From positions 62,001 through 126,000 of the forward strand of contig JBNKDE010000005.1 in assembly GCA_050288105.1 (NCBI GenBank): 64,000 nucleotides of DNA. The letters run 5' to 3'. Below, piece after piece: positions 34,093 through 42,735 of the stretch. A program made the translations under genes and the position numbers. This stretch comes from JACNJF01 sp050288105. GTDB lineage: Bacteria; Pseudomonadota; Gammaproteobacteria; GCA-001735895. Position 1 is the first letter of the stretch. Each line of letters opens with the position of its first letter. The notes under the pieces were generated by a model. It saw nothing but the letters and a program-made list of their open reading frames with translations, ran no database searches and had not been told where the DNA came from.

Positions 34093-34263
34093 CAGAGGCA
34101 GGTTTAATAAATCTGATTGCCCAATATCTTGGCCGATTATCGAGCGCTTCGCTGTGAATGGTTTCTGGCGGAACTGGGGTTCACAGGCGAGTAGCGATCA
34201 GTATTAAGGGGTCAGAGTATCGCCTCTTTATCGCTTGTTTCATAATTGATTAAATGATCACCC

Positions 34264-34926
34264 TCAAGCTTTCTTTTTTTCTCGGCTAAATACCATTCGA
34301 TGTTGTCTGAGGTCCTCCTCTTTTCCCATCCACGCGTATAGTAAAAGTGCCGGCTCTTTTTTCGATACTGTAATGCGGTGTGTATGAGCTGGAGGGTTAA
34401 AAATCATAGATCCTAGCGAATAAACACCCTGATTGTTCTCAGAAACTGATCCTGAAAGAGCAATATAGCTCTCTGTAATGCCATCATGTGCATGCGAGGG
34501 GTAAACGCAGCAGGGGGCAAATAAAACCACGCCCAGAATTACCTCAGAAGAAATCACCGGACCGTATGGCCCACAGATCTGTGCGTAGGCGTATTTATTA
34601 TCCAGACTTTTCGGCATCTTTTCGTAACCGTATTGCCAGTTTAAGCGGTCTTGAATAGATTCAAATGAACGAATTATTGGGGCATGGAGGTTTGCTTTTC
34701 CTTCATCTATTGCTCGTTTAAGATGCTTTGTAACTGGTTTGTCAGCTATAACATCAATTTTAATTTCAGGATTAGACTTGATGGTTCGGTTTATAGCTTC
34801 ACGAACCATACGTTGATGAGTGCGTATTTGGTCGCTACCGCCAGAATCAAGATGACGATACAACTCGTAACATTCCATTAGCAAATAGCGCCAGTCAGGG
34901 GCATCTTTCAGGTGTTCATTGGTCAC
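34264..34926 (-). CDS. dddL: DMSP lyase, cupin family (DddL-like)
   Basis: A 220-residue protein of the DddL type, which cleaves dimethylsulfoniopropionate to dimethyl sulfide and acrylate. The cupin metal site is in CCVYPSHAHDGITESYIALS, with His-x-His-x4-Glu as in the cupin lyases, and the second histidine motif is GSMIFNPPAHTHRI. The N-terminal helical part (about 1-120) and the size agree with DddL rather than DddQ or DddK. The start is GTG at 34926. A TetR-type palindrome (35016-35030) and an 11-G run (35134-35144) lie upstream. No acrylate genes (acuI/acuR/prpE) are in this window, so the downstream path is unknown. Assignment rests on the sequence pattern and was not confirmed by search. 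Confidence 0.72.
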   Translation of the reverse strand: MTNEHLKDAPDWRYLLMECYELYRHLDSGGSDQIRTHQRMVREAINRTIKSNPEIKIDVIADKPVTKHLKRAIDEGKANLHAPIIRSFESIQDRLNWQYGYEKMPKSLDNKYAYAQICGPYGPVISSEVILGVVLFAPCCVYPSHAHDGITESYIALSGSVSENNQGVYSLGSMIFNPPAHTHRITVSKKEPALLLYAWMGKEEDLRQHRMVFSREKKKA

Positions 34927-35015
34927 AATTTATCGCTCAATAATTAATACGCGAACGCCTTTAAACAGGCCGTATTGGTTTATTTTTATGCTTTATTTAC
35001 TAATGGATGCGATAT

Positions 35016-35030
35016 TAGACCGATCGTCTA
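35016..35030 (-). promoter_or_regulatory. TetR-type palindrome upstream of the DMSP lyase gene
   Basis: TAGACCGATCGTCTA has 5-bp perfect arms (TAGAC/GTCTA) around a CGATC centre, about 90 bases before the GTG start. Many TetR-family operators have this look, and AcuR, the regulator of dddL in Rhodobacter, is a TetR protein. No TetR gene is in the window. Confidence 0.5.
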
Positions 35031-35133
35031 TTTAAATCAATATCAGAATAACTGAAAATCAACTAGAGATATTCAAAGAGACTACAGGCAACAGTGCTTG
35101 ATGCAGTATGTAAGATATAAAAATCGGAAATTC

Positions 35134-35144
35134 GGGGGGGGGGG
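35134..35144. repeat. homopolymeric run of 11 guanines
   Basis: An uninterrupted G11 tract in the spacer upstream of the DMSP lyase gene. Such tracts slip and can vary in length; it may also be a sequencing or assembly artefact. Confidence 0.85.
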
Positions 35145-35310
35145 TTAGTTAATACACCTTTAAACTTGAACGACTGCTCCTGGCATCAACTTGCCTTATT
35201 GGTCTTCACTATACGAAAGGCAACTCCTTGATATTCTTGATTTTCTAGATTTTTTTATTTATTGATTTACGGAGCCGAATCCATTGGCTCCGTAGTTACA
35301 ATTTCCCGAA

Positions 35311-35892
35311 TCAGGCAACAGCCCCCGCTGCGGTGGCGTCGGGTATTTCAACCAGTTTTCCTGTCGAACAATCGTAGATGTATCCATAGATCGGGATATT
35401 GGCTGGGACTAATGGGTGACTGCGCACACGGGTCACATCCTCGACTACGCTTTTGGCATTGTCCGAGATGGTGAGCCAGTTGATGTAGCCGCCCTCAGGA
35501 GAACCGGGCCCGCTGCCGGTGTCGTGCCAGCCGTTGGCGTCGATACTCGCTGTTTCCAGGCTGCTGTTGAGCAGGTCGGTCATGATTTCGTTGGTGAAGG
35601 TCAACATCCCGCAATCGGTATGATGAATGATGAACCACTCTGCGGTACCGAGTAATTTATACGAAATCACCAGCGAACGAATGGCATCGTCGCTTGCACG
35701 TCCGCCAGCATTGCGGATGACGTGCGCATCGCCTTCCGCGAGCCCCGCGAACTTGGCCGGATCGAGACGGGCATCCATACAGGTGAGAATAGCGAAACGC
35801 CTTCCTGGCGGCATAGGTAGATCGCCTTTATCGCCGAAATCGCCTGCGTAGCGTTCGTTAGCCGAAAGTACTTCTTGCTTAACTTGTGACAT
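35311..35892 (-). CDS. beta-class carbonic anhydrase
   Basis: A 193-residue cytosolic enzyme interconverting CO2 and bicarbonate. The zinc ligands and catalytic dyad are visible: Cys38 and Asp40 in LTCMDARLDP, then His91 and Cys94 in IIHHTDCGML. The stretch HVIRNAGGRASDDAIRSL is the standard beta-CA helix. No signal peptide is seen. Upstream on the minus strand lies a close match to a sigma-54 promoter (35950-35965), which would place transcription under the divergently encoded sigma-54 activator at 36097. The ATG at 35892 has a GGAGG ribosome site upstream. Confidence 0.9.
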   Translation of the reverse strand: MSQVKQEVLSANERYAGDFGDKGDLPMPPGRRFAILTCMDARLDPAKFAGLAEGDAHVIRNAGGRASDDAIRSLVISYKLLGTAEWFIIHHTDCGMLTFTNEIMTDLLNSSLETASIDANGWHDTGSGPGSPEGGYINWLTISDNAKSVVEDVTRVRSHPLVPANIPIYGYIYDCSTGKLVEIPDATAAGAVA

Positions 35893-35949
35893 AAAAAATC
35901 CTCCAAATTGTTATAAATAGTGCCAGTACAAAGCTGGCCTGTTTCTTGT

Positions 35950-35965
35950 AGCAATACTCAGGCCA
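35950..35965 (-). promoter_or_regulatory. sigma-54 promoter for the carbonic anhydrase gene
   Basis: Read on the minus strand, TGGCCTGAGTATTGCT matches the -24/-12 consensus TGGCACGNNNNTTGCW at all but two of the fixed positions, with the GG and GC blocks at the correct spacing. It is about 60 bases before the carbonic anhydrase ATG. Repeats of GTGTTAC at 35997-36003 and 36022-36028 lie upstream and could be activator sites. Confidence 0.72.
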
Positions 35966-36096
35966 GATAACGAGTCCCCTATTTTCAATGACTTAGGTGT
36001 TACAACGGCTGGTTTAACGAAGTGTTACTTCACGTTACCGAAGTTGCGCTTCATTTATGTGTTATAGTGTTTAACCCTGATGGAAGCGGAGTTGCC

Positions 36097-37695
36097 ATGT
36101 CAAAGTCCCATCCCTTCTCCAACCTCACGCCAGAGGAGTTCCTGCAGACGTTTATCGATGAAGCCGGACGTATTGCGCCATTTGCGTCCTGTACCAGCCT
36201 GCAGTCCTTTATTCAGCAAATCGTGTTCAAATCCAGCGCCTGCCTCGAAGACAAGTACCGCGATGTCGAAAACCTGCGTGGAGCCTTGACGCCAATCCAG
36301 TACGCGGAACTGATCGTGTCACTCAAAAACAGTATCGGCGGGGATTTTTCCATTGTTTACAGCAACCGTCAGCAGGTTCAGATTCATGCTGAAAAATGTC
36401 CTTTCGGTAAGCTGGTGCATTCGGCACCGGGCCTATGTCATATGACATCGAGCATATTCGGCGGCGTTGCGGCGCGTAATTTCGGCTATGCCAAGGTGGA
36501 GTTGCAAAAGCGCATTGCGCTTGGCAGTGACCATTGCGATATCTGCATTCATCTCGATCCGAGCGAGGCCGAAGATGTGCTGGGAGATGAATATTTCAGT
36601 GATGGGCATCAGGTAATCGCGGAGGTACGTGCCCCTGACGAATTGCAAAAGACCATCGAGCAACGATTACATGCACTCTGGACTAACGATACCGTAGGTC
36701 AGAAGACCGACGCGATTGCGGAACCTCCGCGCCTGGTGGCCGAGAGTGAATCCATGCGTCAGTTGTTGCGTGCGGTGGAAAAAATAGCCGATACCCGAGC
36801 CACGGTATTGTTGACGGGTGAAACCGGTGTGGGCAAAGAGGTTCTGGCCAAATCGATTCATTGCATGTCATCGAGAATCCAGCAACCATTTATCGCGGTT
36901 AACTGCGGCAGCCTGCCGGCCGATCTGGTTGAGAGTGAGCTGTTCGGGCATGAACAGGGGGCGTTCACCGATGCCAAGCATCAACGCTGCGGACGCTTCG
37001 AACTCGCTGATGGCGGCACATTGTTTCTGGATGAGGTCGATAGTCTCACACCGCGCGCTCAGGTGACTCTGTTGCGCGCCCTTCAGGAAGGCCGTTTCGA
37101 ACGCCTTGGGGGGCATAAACCAATTAGTTGTGACGTGCGGGTAATCGCGGCAAGCAATCGCGATCTGTTGGAGCTGGTTGAGAGCGGGGAATTTCGCAAG
37201 GATCTATTCTTCCGCCTTAACGTCGTTCCTTTGCACATCGCGCCATTACGCAAACGCCGCGAGGATATAGTACCCCTCGTCAAGATGCTGTTACAGCGCT
37301 TCGCGCAACGCTATCAAACGGATAGCAAGCAGGTCTCGCCAACAGCCATGCAACACCTTGAACAACATGACTGGCCCGGCAATATCCGCCAGCTCGAAAA
37401 TGTCCTGGAACGGTCATTTCTGTTTGCCGAAGGAGAGATCATCGAGCATATTAGTTTCGATTTAACACCGCAGACTCTGGTTAAGGGCAGTGACAACCTC
37501 GACCTCAGGCAGCTCAAGAAAAAAGCGGCGGATGAAGTGGAAAAAAATATTCTTGAGGCTTCGATGTCTACCCATCATGGAGATGTGCGATTGGTTGCGG
37601 ATGCGTTGAACATGACCCCCCGGTCAGTTTACCAGAAACTCACTTACCATGGATTCTCCACTCAGAAGACGATGAAGCACGAAAATATCAACTAG
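36097..37695 (+). CDS. sigma-54-dependent activator with N-terminal MetOD1-like domain
   Basis: A 532-residue regulator in NtrC/NorR style. The ATG at 36097 has GGAG upstream and is preferred over 36022. The N-terminal third has a cysteine-rich sensor with CPFGKLVHSAPGLCHMTSSIFG and CDICIHL, matching the methanogen-output-domain-1 (MetOD1) pattern. The AAA+ core includes GETGVGKE (Walker A), ESELFGHEQGAFTDA in place of the usual GAFTGA, and GGTLFLDEVDSL (Walker B). The end has a Fis-type helix-turn-helix (VRLVADALNMTPRSVYQKLTY). It is divergent from the carbonic anhydrase gene, which has a sigma-54 promoter, so it most likely activates it. The signal is unknown; the cysteines could hold an iron-sulfur or metal centre. 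Confidence 0.85.
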   Translation: MSKSHPFSNLTPEEFLQTFIDEAGRIAPFASCTSLQSFIQQIVFKSSACLEDKYRDVENLRGALTPIQYAELIVSLKNSIGGDFSIVYSNRQQVQIHAEKCPFGKLVHSAPGLCHMTSSIFGGVAARNFGYAKVELQKRIALGSDHCDICIHLDPSEAEDVLGDEYFSDGHQVIAEVRAPDELQKTIEQRLHALWTNDTVGQKTDAIAEPPRLVAESESMRQLLRAVEKIADTRATVLLTGETGVGKEVLAKSIHCMSSRIQQPFIAVNCGSLPADLVESELFGHEQGAFTDAKHQRCGRFELADGGTLFLDEVDSLTPRAQVTLLRALQEGRFERLGGHKPISCDVRVIAASNRDLLELVESGEFRKDLFFRLNVVPLHIAPLRKRREDIVPLVKMLLQRFAQRYQTDSKQVSPTAMQHLEQHDWPGNIRQLENVLERSFLFAEGEIIEHISFDLTPQTLVKGSDNLDLRQLKKKAADEVEKNILEASMSTHHGDVRLVADALNMTPRSVYQKLTYHGFSTQKTMKHENIN

Positions 37696-37713
37696 GTCCT
37701 GTTAACAGGACCT
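37694..37713 (+). terminator. palindromic hairpin at the regulator gene stop
   Basis: A perfect 20-base palindrome: arms AGGTCCTG and CAGGACCT with loop TTAA, overlapping the stop codon. No T-run follows. Confidence 0.45.
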
Positions 37714-37881
37714 CATTCGAAAGTGGCTGTAAGTTTTTCAGGCTGCCATAAAACCAGCCGATCTACCCATCAGTCGTGAGCATTTGTTGATGAAAACTTC
37801 CATCAATAGATTGCATGGCCTGCATCATATTTCGAACCCACGCCTTTTTCCTGACATATTGCATAGCGTAATAATTACAGG

Positions 37882-39675
37882 CTAAGAATTTAAAAATGAT
37901 CGTCGGCGTTGCTCGCGCAGTAATAGCTGTATCGTTTTAATATATCCCAAAGCCTCATTTTTTGCTTCAGTTCTTAAATTTTCAGTATCTCCTTCGTTAT
38001 CACCTGAATTCATGTTTTTCAGAAGTTTTTGCCATTGTGTTGCATTATTCCCGGCATCCAGCCATTGCTCTATGGCTGTCAGTTCTGACGGAAGCATTTC
38101 TCCATAGATAGACATCATGCCTGAGAGTAGCTCTTTGTAATAACTAATAGCCATCGACCATGCTCCATCAAACTCTACCGGTTCATTTGATTCAATAGCC
38201 TTAAGTACTGCGTCTCTAAACTCTCGATATCTGGTTAACAGCCCCAACAGATAGCCACCGGAACTACTACGTGTTGCTTCACCAGCATCCAGATAGGTTC
38301 CAATGTTACCTGCGGTCAATAGTATCGAACCGACATTGCCCGGGCGCAGATAATCACGGATATCAAAGGGGACATCGGCTGCATTAATATCCAGGTCTTC
38401 AAAATCTCTGATTTCACCCTTTATCAATGAATTCAATGCCATCACAGCTTCTTCCCTATAGGTGGCAATGGCATCGTATAAATTTGCACAATCCTGTCTA
38501 AACCCTAATGTATTCAATACCAGCACCATATTAGGGTCAAGACCAGGCTTTACCTTCATCTGTATCGTATAGGCATTGATATAGCGTTTTACTTCACGCG
38601 GGTTGAGCCTCGTTCCTGCAAATAAATAAGCCAGATGTGGACGTACCACCTTTTCAAGGTCTTCAATCTGCAACTGCGGCAGGTTGGAGCTGTTTCTCAT
38701 AGAATTAAATAAATCATCCATGAGTTCCAGCGAAACCGGAGCCAGGCTGAAAGGAACCTGAAATATTTTCTTTAGATAATCAGCCCCCAGTATAAGGCGT
38801 TGCATCTGTCTTCTGGGCTCAGCAGAATCTTGCTGTATTTCATTATGCAATGAATATCGTGAATCTATACTGCGTTCGACTACATCTCGATCCAGCCCCA
38901 CCACAAATACAAAGCCGCGCAAATCGAAAAACAGCTTCATAGATTCCAGAACCTGCAATGTGCCTGATGGCAAACATCTGTCCAGGTCATCTACAAATAC
39001 GACAATTCGTGCTCCACCGGTCTCAACTTCAAATTGATGAAAGGTTTCGGTTAACGCAGTAAAACAGGCATGGTAAAAAGACTGTGGTAAATCTGGATCG
39101 TCAAGTCGATGAACGAAACTACTATTCTCTTCTGAGGATTTCCTTGGCTCGTCTTTCTGTTTACCCGCTTCTCTTGCAGCAGTCAGGGATTTATTTGCGT
39201 CGTAGGACAGGTCCAGCGCCCCTGGTATACCAATCTTGAAGCTAAATCCCGCCAGCATGGATGCAATGACCTTGCCCACGGTTTGTGCAGTATTACGTGC
39301 GGCCCGGGCAAATTTTTCTTTTCGCTCCCGCGTTTTAGGGGCCAATGTAGAGCCTTCTGCAGGCTGCATATTTCTGGACCACAGCATTAAACCGGAGCGA
39401 ATGGAGTCAAGCAAAGGAACGATGAGATGTTCTTCTTTCTCATAGCGCCATGCACTAAAATCTATGCAGATGATTTTCTGTTGTTGTAACTTCTTTTTTA
39501 CAGCCTGCATCATGGTGGTTTTACCTGATCCCCAGGGACCGAATACCGCTATTGCGAACTGTGGTTCCGACTCTCTAATAAGTCCAGCTAAACCGGATGC
39601 AGCCTCATCAAATCCTAGCCCGGGGTGACTGGCTGGAATATCCACCAGTATCCTGAATTTTTCATAGTCCGGCAT
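37882..39675 (-). CDS. KAP-family P-loop NTPase
   Basis: A 597-residue protein of the KAP NTPase family. The N-terminal Walker A motif is GPWGSGKTT at 46-54, followed by IICIDFSAWRYEKEEHLIVPLLDS. A region near 125-165 has hydrophobic stretches that may touch the membrane, then the Walker B block is RIVVFVDDLDRCLPSGTLQVLES. The segment FVVGLDRDVVERSI and the later LNPREVKRYINAYTI complete the pattern. KAP proteins are often membrane-linked ATPases with unclear jobs, and some occur with phage-defence genes. No partner gene is recognisable here; it is isolated between the regulator and gene debris. The surrounding stretch is A+T-rich and could be acquired. Confidence 0.82.
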   Translation of the reverse strand: MPDYEKFRILVDIPASHPGLGFDEAASGLAGLIRESEPQFAIAVFGPWGSGKTTMMQAVKKKLQQQKIICIDFSAWRYEKEEHLIVPLLDSIRSGLMLWSRNMQPAEGSTLAPKTRERKEKFARAARNTAQTVGKVIASMLAGFSFKIGIPGALDLSYDANKSLTAAREAGKQKDEPRKSSEENSSFVHRLDDPDLPQSFYHACFTALTETFHQFEVETGGARIVVFVDDLDRCLPSGTLQVLESMKLFFDLRGFVFVVGLDRDVVERSIDSRYSLHNEIQQDSAEPRRQMQRLILGADYLKKIFQVPFSLAPVSLELMDDLFNSMRNSSNLPQLQIEDLEKVVRPHLAYLFAGTRLNPREVKRYINAYTIQMKVKPGLDPNMVLVLNTLGFRQDCANLYDAIATYREEAVMALNSLIKGEIRDFEDLDINAADVPFDIRDYLRPGNVGSILLTAGNIGTYLDAGEATRSSSGGYLLGLLTRYREFRDAVLKAIESNEPVEFDGAWSMAISYYKELLSGMMSIYGEMLPSELTAIEQWLDAGNNATQWQKLLKNMNSGDNEGDTENLRTEAKNEALGYIKTIQLLLREQRRRSFLNS

Positions 39676-39862
39676 TTTTCCTCCTTAATTTAGTGCGTTA
39701 TTTTTCAGACTATAGCTATATTTTATCGCCCATTTGAATTACCGGGCAATGGCTTAAAAGAAAAATCAATATTTTATATTGCCTTACTGTTTATCATAAA
39801 CTGATGCGCCATATTTAGTTTTGGCAAAGGTTATTTTAGTAAAGCGGGACGAAGGGATTATT

Positions 39863-39882
39863 TTTTTGATCAATCCATCTGC
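39863..39882. repeat. 20-bp direct repeat, left copy
   Basis: TTTTTGATCAATCCATCTGC, identical to 53535-53554 and in the same orientation. The flanks are also similar: a GGA-rich stretch precedes each copy. The two copies bracket the xylose block and M23 gene. Confidence 0.8.
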
Positions 39883-39959
39883 CCAGGAAGCCTGGTCAAA
39901 ATTTAATCCCTCAGTCCCCTTTAGTTACTTTATCAATGTTGACTTGAAACCGCGAATAC

Positions 39960-40108
39960 TTGATGCTCGTCATGGTGGCTATAGACGGGCATTATGAGCC
40001 GGCCCAACTGGACGTTATGAAAAAATCCAACTGCTCAATGAAAAGCGAGTTGTTATTCTATAGCTGGAAGAAAAAGCAATTGATGAAAATGAATTTTATG
40101 TGGAGTAA
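39960..40108 (+). pseudogene. possible gene remnant upstream of M23 peptidase
   Basis: Translation in one frame gives YEKIQLLNEKRVVIL, an in-frame TAG at 40061-40063, then LEEKAIDENEFYVE and a stop at 40106-40108. A neighbouring frame upstream reads YEPAQLDVMKK. This looks like a short coding sequence broken by a frameshift and a stop. The origin is not recognised. Confidence 0.25.
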
Positions 40109-40180
40109 CAGGTAGCTGATGACCTGATTTGGTAAGGCTACTGATCGTGGCAGCCAAAACGAGAGAGAACCGTCCAGGCA

Positions 40181-40702
40181 ATGAGAATATCGTTAAAAAT
40201 TAGTATCGCTGTATTAATTCTGCTTAGCATGGGTTTTGTTATTCCAGAGCGTATCGTGATACCGGTTGAAGCTGCATCGGTGAAGGACTGGAATCCGAAA
40301 ACATTCTGGTATGAGCCTTGGGGAACTTCAGGTGTTCATAAAGGTATCGATATTTTTGGTACACAAGGTACGCCCGTATTAAGCACCACAGATGGCATCG
40401 TGTTGTTTAGTGGACAACTGCATAAAGGAGGCAAGGTGGTGCTGGTACTAGGGCCGAAATGGCGATTTCATTACTTTGCGCACCTGGATTCTATCCATAC
40501 TACAATGTTTAGCCCGGTCAAATCGGGTGAATACATTGCGACCCTGGGTGATAGTGGGAATGCAAAAGGAAAACCACCGCATCTACATTACTCAATAGTT
40601 CGACTGCTTCCGCTTCCCTGGAAGATAGATAATTCTACTCAGGGCTATAAAAAGGCATTTTTTATCGATCCCGGGAAATACCTGACGGAAAACTACGAAT
40701 AG
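40181..40702 (+). CDS. secreted M23 family metallopeptidase
   Basis: A 173-residue protein with a signal peptide or membrane anchor (ISIAVLILLSMGFVIPE) and an M23 zinc-peptidase domain. The metal motif HKGID and the second site PPHLHYSI (His-x-His) are present, with GGKVVLVLGPKWRFHYFAHLD between them. The target would be peptide cross-links of peptidoglycan, or a related protein. It is shorter than the usual M23 envelope proteins and lacks LysM or coiled-coil parts. It is convergent with xylG and follows a stretch of gene debris. Confidence 0.85.
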   Translation: MRISLKISIAVLILLSMGFVIPERIVIPVEAASVKDWNPKTFWYEPWGTSGVHKGIDIFGTQGTPVLSTTDGIVLFSGQLHKGGKVVLVLGPKWRFHYFAHLDSIHTTMFSPVKSGEYIATLGDSGNAKGKPPHLHYSIVRLLPLPWKIDNSTQGYKKAFFIDPGKYLTENYE

Positions 40703-40749
40703 TTCCCGCTAACCTTTATTCAGCTTTTCCGGGTTATTCGTAGAACTGA

Positions 40750-41517
40750 TTACCTGGTAGGTTCCGGCTGTTTGCCCATTATGATCATTGCCAGCAGATC
40801 ATCAGCTGTCACGTCTTTAACTTTGACTGCGCCTAATCCTACCAGTTTGCCATTTTTCATTACTGCGGCTCGGTCACACAGTTTCATGACGTCGTGGATA
40901 TCATGATCGATCAGGAAAATACCCAGACCTTCTGCCTTTAATTGCTGGATAAGATCTGCAACCATTTGCGTTTCCTGAGGGCCCAGCGCGGCAGTTGGTT
41001 CATCCATGATCAAAATTTTTGCATTAAAATAGACGGCTCGAGCAATCGCTACAGATTGTCGTTGACCACCGGATAGAGAAGATACCGGGGTATAAAAATT
41101 ATCGAAATTTGGATTTAAGCGTCCCATGATTTCGCGCGTTTCAGCCTCCATCGCTGCATCATCAACCAGGCCCAGTGGGGTGAGCAGTTCACGTCCCAGA
41201 AACAGATTGGAGGTGGCGTTCAGGTTATCTGCCAGAGCCAGGGTTTGATAAATGGTTTCGATGTTGTAACTACGGGCATCGCGTGGATTGTTAATGACTG
41301 CTTTTTTACCATTGATAAAGATTTCTCCACCATTGGCCCGATAGGCGCCAGAAAGCATTTTTATCAGCGTTGATTTGCCTGCGCCATTATGACCGAGCAG
41401 GCCGACAACTTCGCCAGGGTAAAGATCAACAGTGACATGATCTACTGCCTTGATACCGCCAAAAGATAACTGCATATCCCGCATTTCTACCAAAGGGGGA
41501 GACTGACTCTTATCCAT
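40750..41517 (-). CDS. xylG: xylose-type ABC transporter ATP-binding protein XylG (single-domain)
   Basis: A 255-residue sugar ABC ATPase. Walker A GHNGAGKST, signature LSGGQRQSVAIARAVYF and Walker B ILIMDEPTAALGPQE are all intact. Unlike Escherichia coli XylG (about 510 residues, two ABC domains), there is one domain, so the transporter would need an ATPase homodimer. It is last in the xylF-xylH-xylG direction, starting immediately after the xylH stop. The single-domain form resembles FrcA-type sugar importers; xylose is inferred from the neighbours. Confidence 0.85.
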   Translation of the reverse strand: MDKSQSPPLVEMRDMQLSFGGIKAVDHVTVDLYPGEVVGLLGHNGAGKSTLIKMLSGAYRANGGEIFINGKKAVINNPRDARSYNIETIYQTLALADNLNATSNLFLGRELLTPLGLVDDAAMEAETREIMGRLNPNFDNFYTPVSSLSGGQRQSVAIARAVYFNAKILIMDEPTAALGPQETQMVADLIQQLKAEGLGIFLIDHDIHDVMKLCDRAAVMKNGKLVGLGAVKVKDVTADDLLAMIIMGKQPEPTR

Positions 41518-42735
41518 CTATCGCTGCCCCGTTTTGCGTCGATAAACAATATCCAGATAGACCGCGACAATCAGTACCAGTCCGACGACTATGGATTGCA
41601 GAGGTGCATCCACGCCTACCATTGCCATGCCGGATTGTAAGGATTGCATGATTACCGCGCCGAGTATGGCACCATAAATGGTGCCAAAGCCACCAGACAG
41701 CGCCGTGCCACCAATAACCGCCGCAGCAATAACTCGTAATTCGTCCAGAGTGCCCAGATCATTACCTACAGCGCCAAGACGGGCAGAGGCGATGACAGAG
41801 GCAATGGCTGTTAACCCACCCATCAGGGCAAATACTTTGACTGTCATCATCTGGGTGTTTATACCGGACAGTTGAGCCGCTTCCGGGTTACCGCCCATGG
41901 CATAAACATAGCGACCAAAACGTGTACGCTGAGAAACGATAGTCATTATGATCGCTATCCCCATCAAGATGAGTACGGGAATTGCGATACCGTGATAAAG
42001 CGTTAACCCCTGCTGCGGGATATCTAGCCCTTCAGCTTGTGCTATACGTCTTACTGCACCGGGGGGAATAGGATAGGAATTCATAATCCATACAAATCCC
42101 ATAATCAATGTGATCGCAATACCGATCAGGATGGTTTCTGCCCATGCTGGTTTGACTTCGAAACCATGGTTGGCTTTCTGCCTGCGACTTGCAAGCATGA
42201 AGAAGACGGCAATGATTGTTGCGGTTACACCCAGCAACCAGCTCAGGGTGTCCCCCAGTGTGCCCTCGGCACCGCCACCGAGTAGTTTAAATGTGGCATC
42301 AAGCGGCGCCACTGTTTGTCCATGAGTTACCCACCAGGCCGAGCCGCGAAATACCAGTAGGCCACCGAGTGTCACAATAAAGGCGGGAACGGTGAGATAA
42401 CCAATAATCCAGCCCTGAAAAGCCCCTATCAACACGCCACAAAAAACACCGAATACTACGGTAATGAGCCAGATGGACCAATGCTCAAAGCCCAGATAGT
42501 TGGGTAAGATATGAACCTGCAGCGTTCCCATCAGCATGCCCAGTAATCCGAGCAGAGATCCAACTGAAAGGTCGATGTGACGAGTAACAATGACAAATAC
42601 CATTCCTGTGGCCATGACGGCTACTGAAGCGGTTTGTACTGAGAGATTAAAAAGATTACGCGGCGTCAGGAAGCGCCCATCAGTGAACTGGTTAAATACG
42701 ATCCAGAGTAACACCAATGCACCTATCATACCCAA
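41518..42735 (-). CDS. xylH: xylose-type ABC transporter permease XylH
   Basis: A 405-residue polytopic permease from the TTG at 42735. SVAVMATGMVFVIVTRHIDLSVGSLLGLLG and GGTALSGGFGTIYGAILGAVIMQSLQSG are family motifs. The coding frame stays open upstream for 23 codons without ATG, GTG or TTG. It reads NNVIKNFISKLGVDTRIL there, which looks like the real N-terminus. A CTG at 42789 has AAAGG a few bases ahead and is a candidate non-canonical start (18 extra residues). An intrinsic terminator-like hairpin lies between xylF and xylH. The gene belongs to the xylF-xylH-xylG transporter. Confidence 0.85.
   Translation of the reverse strand: MGMIGALVLLWIVFNQFTDGRFLTPRNLFNLSVQTASVAVMATGMVFVIVTRHIDLSVGSLLGLLGMLMGTLQVHILPNYLGFEHWSIWLITVVFGVFCGVLIGAFQGWIIGYLTVPAFIVTLGGLLVFRGSAWWVTHGQTVAPLDATFKLLGGGAEGTLGDTLSWLLGVTATIIAVFFMLASRRQKANHGFEVKPAWAETILIGIAITLIMGFVWIMNSYPIPPGAVRRIAQAEGLDIPQQGLTLYHGIAIPVLILMGIAIIMTIVSQRTRFGRYVYAMGGNPEAAQLSGINTQMMTVKVFALMGGLTAIASVIASARLGAVGNDLGTLDELRVIAAAVIGGTALSGGFGTIYGAILGAVIMQSLQSGMAMVGVDAPLQSIVVGLVLIVAVYLDIVYRRKTGQR

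Larger units (their letters stand above)
34927..35310. other. 384-base intergenic stretch upstream of the DMSP lyase gene
   Basis: No gene is seen. It holds a TetR-type palindrome (35016-35030) and an uninterrupted run of 11 guanines (35134-35144). It is A+T-rich elsewhere. Confidence 0.6.
39676..40180. other. 505-base stretch with repeat and gene debris between KAP NTPase and M23 peptidase
   Basis: No intact gene. It contains a 20-base sequence also found at 53535-53554, plus short remnants of coding sequence near 39960-40108. The region is A+T-rich and looks like decayed mobile or acquired DNA. Confidence 0.6.

Noticed and set aside
34204..34219. Short motif TTAAGGGGTCAGAGTA after the amino-acid transporter
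   Set aside because: It resembles sequence I associate with transposon remnants, but it is too short to call without a genome count.
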